From Pelobates cultripes (taxonomy: Eukaryota > Chordata > Amphibia > Anura > Pelobatidae): a stretch of 64,000 bases of DNA. The stretch spans positions 290,852,438 to 290,916,437 of the forward strand of contig OW240914.1 in NCBI GenBank assembly GCA_933207985.1. The letters are read 5' to 3'. The translations under genes and the position numbers were made by a program. The notes beneath the pieces were generated by a model that was not told where the DNA came from, did not search any database, and saw nothing but the letters and a program-made list of their open reading frames with translations. This document shows positions 56,104 through 64,000 of the stretch, piece after piece (position 1 is the stretch's first letter; every line of letters starts with the position of its first letter).

Positions 56104-59100
56104 GGTTAAATTCTTAAATGTGAATGTACAGGGACTTAATTCTAATTTTAAGTGACAAATGGTGCTAAAAACAATAAAAAGAAAGAGACTATAGATGTAT
56201 TAATGGTTCAAGAAACCCATTGGAGAGTTAAAGATGAACAAAATGGAAGAAATTGTGTCCCTGATGATCATGTAGATAGAAAAACTAATACTTCCGGTGT
56301 TATTGATAAAAATCCTATTAAACAATCAAAAGAATTAAATAAATGTATAACTGAAGCGAATCTGGAAGATATTTGGAGGGTTTACCACACGAGTGAAAAA
56401 GAATACACACATTTTTCTAAAGTTCATTTATCTTTTTTCTCGAATTGATCTTTTTTTGGGAGATATGTCCATTATTAGTAATACCAAAAAAATATATATA
56501 AAGGACAACGTGTGGCCAGACCATAGTCTAGTAATTTTGGAATTAAAGGATGCTCTAAAATCACCAGTTTAAACTACATGGCGTTTAGATGATTACATTT
56601 TTAAGAACCAACTAAATCAAGAATATATACATAACATAAAATTAGTTTTCAAGAAAACTCCACAGAACAGACACCACAGTTTGGTGTGCATTAAAATCAG
56701 TCGATAGAGGTCATTTTATTAAACTTAAATCTAACCTTATTAAAGCAAGAGGCGCTTACTTATCGGAGCTATATATAATTTAATACTCTTTCTCAAAAAT
56801 TAAAAATAACTTAATTGCAACTCAAACGAATCTTGAAGAAATCACAAGTAAAATTGAACACATAGAATTAGTAATCACCAATAAAAATTTGGATCGCCTT
56901 AAAATGAAATTTTACCATAAGGGTAACAGGGCGGATACAATTTTAACAAATAAATTTAAAAAAAATACTCTAAAGGAATGAATTACATCAATAAAAGTTA
57001 AAGACCAAGTATTTATGACCCTTAACGATATAGCCAATGCTGTTGAATTTTATAAACAACTCACAAAAGAAGACATTAATAACTATTTGAAAAATATAAA
57101 TGCATCCTCAATTTCAATTGAAAAAATTAATAGACTAAATCAACCCATAGGAATAGTAGAGGTAGAAAGAGCAATTGAAAAATTAGCACAAAATAAGACA
57201 CCTGGTCCTGATGGCTTTAGCAATTTATTTTATAAATTATACAAAAATGAAATTTCGCATAATCTAGTTAAAATCTTTAATGAGATAGTGACCAAAGGTA
57301 CTTTCCCTCAGGAAATTTTGAAAGCAAATATTTTACCTATATTAAAACTGGGGAAAATCCATCAGATCTAACTAATTATCTTCCTATCTAATTAATAAAA
57401 TGTAGATACAAAGCTATTCTCTTCAATATTAGCTGAGCGACTGAAGAGCATACTAGGGGACATTATTCATCAGGATCAGATTGGTTATGTGCCGGGCAGG
57501 TCATCCTGCAATAATATTAGAAGGCTAATAAATATTTTAGATTCGGCTGAGCAGGTGTGTAATCCCCTCCTTACCCTGTCGTTGGATGAAGAGAAAGCAT
57601 TCGACAGGGTGGGATGGGAGTACATATTTGCTACATTGCAACACTATGGCTTAAGCGAATGGTTGCTCTGAGCTATAAAATCCCTATACACGATTCCTAC
57701 AGCCAGGGTGGTGGCTCAGAGTTGTTTGATTTAACAAATGGAACAAGACAAGGTTGCCCTCTATCCACCACCTTGTATATCTTGTCAATAGAACCACTGG
57801 CTACAAGAATAAGAGAGAATAGAGAAATAAGGGAGTATCCAATTAAAAACCAATAGTTAAAGTTATGTTTATATGCGGCTGATGTTTTTATTTTTTTAAC
57901 AGACCCTAATGATTTGCGGTAGCACCTGTTGGAAGAATTAGACAGATTTAGCTATATTTCAGGATACAAACTGAATATGAGTAAAACCATTGCCCAATGT
58001 TTTAATTTAGATAAAAAAGAACGGGAGCAAATCTGTAATAACTATGGTTTTGATTTTTCAAAAAAAATACCTTTACTTATCTAGGTATAATTATTCCAAA
58101 TGACATAAAATAAATAGTTGAATATAACTTCTTGGAAAATTTAAGAACTATGAATGTATTATTGAAGGAATGGAGAAACAAAAAAATATCATGGCATGGT
58201 ATAATAAATATCATAAAGTCATATGTATTACCCAAGTGGGTTTATTTATTCAGAATGTTACCACTCAGCTTCCCAACTCCATGGTTAAAGTTAATCCAAC
58301 AAAGCTTTAGGAATTTCGTATGGAAGGGAAAAATACCATGTATTAAAATGATATATTGGCAAAAACCAACAAAATGGGTGGTTTAGATTTTCCTATTGTG
58401 CAACAATATCATGACGCAGGGACTTTAAATCATATTTAAAAGATGGTTAATCCAGCCTTCAAGAACGAGGACTTGTACCAGTTAGAAATGGTAAATACAG
58501 AGAATAGAAATCTATCCACCTTAATAAGGAACCTAGGAAAAGAGAACATTTTGCAAACAAGTAAACTGGGTTGTATGATATATAACCAAATATTACCATT
58601 GTGGAAAAATTCATTAAAAAAAAAAAAAAGCTAACCTATCCCATAAAACCCGAAATTTCTAAATATTCAAGAAATTCAAAATAATATAGAAAATCTAGAG
58701 CTAGACAACTGGAGGAGAGCAGGGATACAAAAGGTTGATCAATTAGTAGACAATTTTAATATTAGGACATTTGCAGAGTTGCAAACTACCTATGCCTTCA
58801 CGGGAGGCATTTAATTATATTAGAGTGAAAAGCTTTCTGAAGAAATTTGCCCTGATGGAAAATAACAAAGTAGTAACAACGTTGGAAAAAATATCTCGGC
58901 AGAAAAATAATTTTAAAAATGCTAGCTAAATGTGTAAAAATAATTCAAATATTGAATAATAAAAAACAGAAATCAGCCTCTTGATGAGAGGTCATGGAAT
59001 TTAGCATTTTCCAGTTTTTCTAAGAACATCCATGATCTCTCATAAATAAAAATGCAGATCAAGTGTATTAACAGATGGTAAACAGGATAGCAAAAATGTT

Positions 59101-59350
59101 TCCAAATAGTAATAACAAATCCTTGAGATGCAAGAAAGAAATTGTCTCTTACATGCAAATGTTTTGGTATTGCAAAAAATTACGCACATTATGGTTATGG
59201 GCCTTTGAGTTTCTTAATAAAGCATTAAAGACAAATATTAAAATCACCCCGAATATGGCTTTATTGAATATGAATCTGCCAGAATGCTCGAAAGGGCAAA
59301 CATGTTTAATTACCCATACTTGTGCAGCAGTCAAACTTTTGATTGCAAGG
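56104..59350 (+). pseudogene. L1/Tx1-like LINE ORF2, degenerate
   Basis: Pieces in all three frames: LNVNVQGLNS and LMVQETHW (EN), FKNQLNQEY-like middle, NKTPGPDGFSNLFYKLY (RT), GYVPGRSSCNNIRRLI, LSLDEEKAFDRVGWEYI (motif A), TNGTRQGCPLS (motif B), then CLYAADV at about 57865-57885, where the catalytic YADD is expected. C-terminal text (WQKPTKWVV, HTCAAVKLLIARG) runs to about 59350. Many stops and shifts; RT-dead. Its 5' side continues left of 54660 across the retroposon. Confidence 0.85.
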
Positions 59351-61026
59351 GGGCAAATGGTACAAATGGAGAGGCTGTGGAGGGGGAATGGGACACATGG
59401 GGACAAAGAGGCACACAGAAGGGCTCAGGGGACAAACATACACACATAATGGCTGGGAGGGAAGAGGCACACAAAGGGGCTGGGGGAAGTAAGAGGTCTG
59501 GAAGCCACACCAGTCTACCAGCCACATCTGCCAGCCGCAGAAAGCCAGCCTGCCTCCTAGCCTGCCGGCTTCAGTAAATAAGGTGAGGAGAGCCAACTTG
59601 GGATGAGTGGGATGAGCCAACTTGGGATGTTATATTACTAATTATTAATGGGGCAAGAGAGTTAGAGAGACCCCTCTGTAGGGCCCATAAGACTGCATAG
59701 TAGGCTTCTTTCTAAAATACGGTTTACATATTTGTGCAATAAATATTCTTGAAAACACTTTTTAAAAAATTGCAGTTTTTTTTACATTTTAATAGTGGGG
59801 GAAAGCCAAATACGGGGTCTGCCCAGGATGCGAAATGCTCTAGATATGCCCCTGTCCATGCCATCTCTTTTTCTCCAGAAAGTGTTTGTTTCACAATTGC
59901 CCATTGTACAAAACCCCACTCTGCAAAAAAGTTTTCTATCCCTATTTTCTAAACAGGCCCACACATTTTGTAGCTCATTGTGTTCCTAACTATAAGGTCT
60001 CCTTTCTGTACTCCTACTTCTGGCCCCCTATTCATTTCTTATGTGCACCCTCACAAACCTTTTTTTACAGGTGCACTGGATTAGATGGCTCCTTTCCTTT
60101 GTGGGTATTGGTGCATCCTTTTGAGCTTATTCCATTAGAGGCGTGGTGGCATTTTCTGCCTTCATGGCACGCAATTCACTTTCAGACATTTTATCGCCTG
60201 CTGACTGGTCAAGAGAATCTACCTTTCATATATTTTAGTTTCGACCAGCTCCTCATGCTTCTTTGTCACTTTTTTTTCAGTGCATTAAAAACACTAAATA
60301 TGAAGCTTCCTGTCTTATTATGTCACTTTATCTAGAATAATCCCTAATTTTCCCATGCCTTTATTGCACAAACTGCACAAGAGACAGATAGTATTCACTT
60401 ACAGTTTGAGTTTACAAGAAATGCATTATACAGGACAAAAAGAATATGGATACAAGTTAGCAATGCACATTTTACATCTACATCTCTGCTTGAAAGAGAC
60501 ATCGGACCACAGACGAACAAAAAACATCTAACTGCACTGACATTTCCTTTACTGGGCAAGGAGAAAATATCCATAATCCTTGATAGATAAATAAAGCATT
60601 CAAATTCAGCTTTCCTGCCAGATTAACTTCCTCCATGTCCAAGTGCGTATCAATGGTAATAAAACAGCTATCCTCACATGCTCAATCCTGACATTTTCTC
60701 AACTAGCAGGAGACAACATTTAATCTTGTCTAGTTTTCTAGAACGAAAAGAGACACAGTCACAGATTACTCGAAAGCTGCTGAAATGCCCTTACACAAGC
60801 AAAAAAACTGTAGTTGGAACAATTCCGAAAGACTGATCTTTTAAAAGTATCTTGTAGTATGATAGATATTAACATGAATTGTGTTAAACAACTTTAGAAT
60901 CTTCCCAGAGTCAACATGGTTTCATTTGCACTAGGAAGACAGTGTTGCCACTTTCATTATTTTCATTTATTTCACAATATGTATTTAACTAGTGGAGACC
61001 CATTATGAGAGGCAGAATGATTAATA
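59351..61026. other. Mixed sequence; possible hAT end at 59842-59853
   Basis: 59360-59640 is GA/CA-rich with a short duplication (GAGCCAACTTGGGATG at about 59588 and 59612). At 59830-59853 AGATATGCCCCTG looks like the right end of a hAT MITE (inwards CAGGGGCATATCT); no partner was found. 59854-61026 shows no gene or named repeat. Confidence 0.35.
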
Positions 61027-62154
61027 CAGGGCCGTCTTTAATATTGATTTGGCCCTGGGCAAGCATTTGCTTGGGCCCCCTGGACCCACTCCCTGGCATG
61101 CAATCATGCCTTCCACCCCAACGCAGTGGTGGAACTAAAGTAGAAAGAGCCCTGGTTCAAGAATTTCATTGGGCCCCCAATCACAAGGTTGGAAAGAAGG
61201 TAGAACCCTATCTGTTATGCAACTCCAGCAATGCTTTGACAGCTGGGGCTCTACCAATTTCCCATGCTTGCAGGGTTGTATTTAGCACTGTGTTTTTTGT
61301 GTTTGAATGTAAGCATGTTTTTGTATGGAGTATGTTTGTGTGAATGTATTTGTATGTGGTATTTGAATGCAAGCGTGCATTTAAGTGTAATGCTGGTTTT
61401 TGAATGTAGGGGTGTGTTTATAAATAATTTTAGTGTTTAACACAGAGGTGTGTTTGTATGAAGTGTTGACATTTCAAAGCAGGACTGTGTTTGTATGTAA
61501 TGTTGAAGTTTGAATGGAGGGGTGTATTTGTATTTAATGTTGGTCGTCAGATGCTCAGACACACAGGTACACACGCTGACACACATGCAGATACACACAC
61601 TGACTACATACAGATACGCACACAGATACACACACAGACACACACAGATACACAGACAGATAAACTGAGACATACTGACACACAAAAATACATACAATGA
61701 TAGATATACCGAGACATACACTGATACATACTATCACACAGGCACATACAATGACAAACATACTGACATACAGATACATATACTGACACACACACAGGTA
61801 CAAACACTGATAGACATACTGACACACACAAACAGGCACATATACAGACATACTGACACACACACAGTATGTATATCAGCGTATGTGGCTGTGTGTGTGT
61901 GTGTGTCTGTATATGTGCCTGTGTGTGTGTGTGTTTCATTATATCTATCAGTGTATGTGCCTGTGTGTGTGTCAGAATGTCTGTCAGTGTGTCAGTATGT
62001 CAGTATGTTTGTCAGTATGTTTGTCATTGTATGTGCCTGTGTGTGTCAGTATGTCTATCAGTGTGCCTGTGTGTGTGTCCGTATGTCTGTATATGTGCCT
62101 GTGTCAGTATGTATATCAGTGTATATGCCTGACACACACATACACACACCAGGT

Positions 62155-62189
<35 letters not shown>

Positions 62190-62940
62190 GACACACTGGT
62201 AGACATATTGACACACAGGCACATACACTGGCAGACATACTGACACACACAGACACATACACTGATAGGCATACTGACACACACACGGGCACATACACTG
62301 TCAGACATACTGACACACACAGACACATACACTGTCAGACATACTGACACACAGACTTACTGACACACACAGATACATACACTGTCAGACATACTGACAC
62401 ACACACACACAGACATACACACACACACACACAGATACATGGACAGACATACTGACATACATGTAAAATTTACATTTTGAAGCCCACCCTTAAGTTTCCT
62501 ACCTTTTGCTGCAGGGTGGCATCCCTGGGGTCCAGTGTGCTGCCTGAGGCTGATCCGAGTGAGGAGCCATCCTCACTGCCTCCTCCTCCTCCTCCTGGCC
62601 GTGCCGCTCCTTCTGCCCTCTCCGCGCAGCAGCTCTCTTTATGGGAGGAAGTGACTCTCGGCTGTCACTTCCTCCCAGCACTGCCGAAAAGCAAGGGGCC
62701 CGGTCGCACTGTTAAAGGGCCACAGCGCCTGACCGGGCCCCTGCTGGTACAAGCCCACTGGGTGGTCCTAAGTTCATGGGCCACCCGGTGGGAATCCTTA
62801 CAGTGCGGGGCCGCCTAAATCGTCTGGGAACATTTTTTTTTTTGAGGGCAGCGGGGCCCACGGGGCAGCTGCCTTGGGCCCCCAGGAGTAACTGGGCCCG
62901 GGGCAGCTGCCCTGTTTGCCCCGCGTTAAAGACGGCCCTG
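61027..62940. mobile_element. hAT-type MITE with CAGGGCCGTCTTTAA ends
   Basis: Inverted ends CAGGGCCGTCTTTAA (61027-61041) and its exact complement (62926-62940). The flanking 8-mers (GATTAATA, GCTGCAGA) do not match, so the ends may belong to a rearranged composite. It includes the CA/TG arrays at 61555-62460 and a GC-rich arm at 62510-62930. Confidence 0.65.
61555..62460. repeat. CA/TG minisatellite that switches strand twice
   Basis: 61555-61865 is CA-type (ACATACTGACACACA units), 61866-62130 is TG-type (TGTGTCAGTATGTCTG), and 62131-62460 is CA-type again. Neighbouring blocks are therefore inverted copies able to fold back on each other. Confidence 0.9.
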
Positions 62941-63029
62941 GCTGCAGACCCCACACTCACTCCCATCAGCCTCAGCCAGCAGAACCAGGACAACAAGCAA
63001 GCCTTAGCTGCAAATATAAAACGTAGGAC

Positions 63030-63540
63030 ATGTATGTGTTTATGTGTGTGTCAGATCATTTGCGTATATATCAGTTTGTGTATGTCAATGTGTGTATCTG
63101 TGTGTCAGTGTGTGTGTTTGCAAATTTGTATATCTGTATTTGAGTGTGTGTGTATGTCAGTGTGTGCATGTGCCAGTGTGTATCTGTGTTTCGAGGTGTG
63201 TATGTGTCAGAGTATTTATATGTGTATTAGTGTGCTAATGTATATGCATATCTGTGTAAGTAAATACGTATGTGGTATTGTATGTGTGTATGTGCATACA
63301 TCCCTGCAATCAAACACCACCACAACATGCAAACATACTACTGCATTCAAATGCAAACACTACACACAAGTAAACCACCATTCTAATGGCAACATTACAT
63401 ACAAATATACCCCGACATGTACACACATACTTTATACAAAAACATGCTTACATTCAAATGCACAAACACTGCTCACAAATACAAACCTGCAAGTATGGGC
63501 AAATGGTAAATCCCCAGCTGGCGTAGCATTGTAAAAGTCT
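63030..63540 (-). repeat. TG-rich array and reversed copy of the GCTGGGG repeat
   Basis: A TG-type array (63030-63300) is followed by reverse-complement units of the 61240-61560 repeat (AATGCAAACACTACACACAA), ending with a reversed GCTGGGG-like block at about 63515. It forms an inverted arrangement with 61240-61560. Confidence 0.65.
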
Positions 63541-63641
63541 TACGACAGATGGGGATCTATCTTTTCACCACTCATGCAATAGAGGAGTGTCCAAAAAACA
63601 ATTCTTGCACCAGTGCCCTCTCTACATTAGTTCCACCACTG

Positions 63642-64000
63642 AATGGCCATAAGTGTCAGTGTGATATCATACAGAGCTTATATATAACATTTTTTTTAAA
63701 TAACAGAGGGATACAATGGCATCATTACATGTGTATTTTAATTAAGCTTAATTACAAAGCCTTGGCTAATCACTGTTATTTAGAAATTGTCTTCTAGGAT
63801 AAAAATAGAAAGAGTACACAGTACACAGTGACTGATGAAAGAAGTCCCATACACATTCCTAATTTAGTTATTTTGTGGTTGTGGTTTTTCTTTCCTTACA
63901 TAATAGGAAATAGTACCGCAGAAAGGGGAATTTGCTGATGGATGTCTAATAATACTATTGCAAAAAGGGCTCAGGGGATGACAGGAATGATAGTAATTAT
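63642..64000. other. No recognisable feature
   Basis: AT-rich sequence to the end of the window. Confidence 0.4.

Larger units (their letters stand above)
61126..63641. mobile_element. Second hAT-type end pair CAGTGGTGGAACTAA
   Basis: CAGTGGTGGAACTAA at 61126 and its exact complement TTAGTTCCACCACTG ending at about 63641. This pair straddles the right end of the pair at 61027-62940, so simple nesting is excluded. Flanking 8-mers do not match. Confidence 0.5.

Noticed and set aside
1..64000. tRNA, rRNA or snRNA genes
   Set aside because: No A/B-box cloverleaf or conserved rRNA or snRNA text was recognised by eye. A covariance-model scan would be decisive but could not be run.

Overview
This window looks like intronic and intergenic DNA from a large, repeat-rich vertebrate genome, most likely a frog or another amphibian (inference). 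The signs are the exons of a vertebrate solute-carrier gene, tyrosine-recombinase retrotransposons of the DIRS/Ngaro order, Tx1-like L1 LINEs, CR1/L2/Rex-like LINE tails, many TTAA-flanked piggyBac-type MITEs, and many hAT-type MITEs with 8-bp target duplications. Nothing prokaryotic is present. One run of 100 Ns (9998-10097) is an assembly gap.

The host gene. Six exons of an SLC34A1-like sodium-phosphate cotransporter (NaPi-IIa) lie on the minus strand at 39703-39895, 30300-30395, 20382-20556, 19155-19271, 3116-3240 and 247-818. They are in the expected order and have intact GT-AG junctions. The family signatures are plain: the second QSS motif, the [11 protein letters not shown] block, a [13 protein letters not shown] cytoplasmic start and a PDZ-type TQL end. 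The reading frame carries three in-frame stop codons, two frameshifts and one lost codon, so this copy is read as an intron-containing pseudogene unless the assembly is error-prone. Upstream exons and one small exon between 20.6 and 30.3 kb were not found.

The intact mobile element. An intron holds a complete Ngaro-type retrotransposon (11925-17678). Split direct repeats are arranged A1 - genes - B1 - A2 - B2. A1 and A2 are identical over 151 bp, and B1 and B2 differ by one base over about 286 bp. Its open frames run gag (12205-13818), reverse transcriptase/RNase H (13619-15349), tyrosine recombinase (15325-16221) and an SGNH-hydrolase-like frame (16244-16867). All known catalytic residues I could look for are present, so it looks recent and possibly active.

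The rest. From 40.1 to 48.7 kb a second, decayed DIRS-order element is interrupted by a LINE (41297-43236), which itself holds a hAT MITE (41718-42915). A second, inverted copy of that hAT MITE (44414-45857) sits inside the gag region. An L1 on the minus strand (about 33.7-38.1 kb) holds a hAT insertion at 34277-36599. Another L1 on the plus strand (about 54.6-59.35 kb) is split by a GC-rich retroposon (54660-56103). Other TTAA MITEs lie at 877-3071, 19977-20247, 21745-22053, 24566-25636 and 26313-26787. Many hAT MITEs carry long CA/TG-type minisatellites, which explains most of the long low-complexity frames. Between these, several kilobases hold nothing I can name; those stretches are listed as such.
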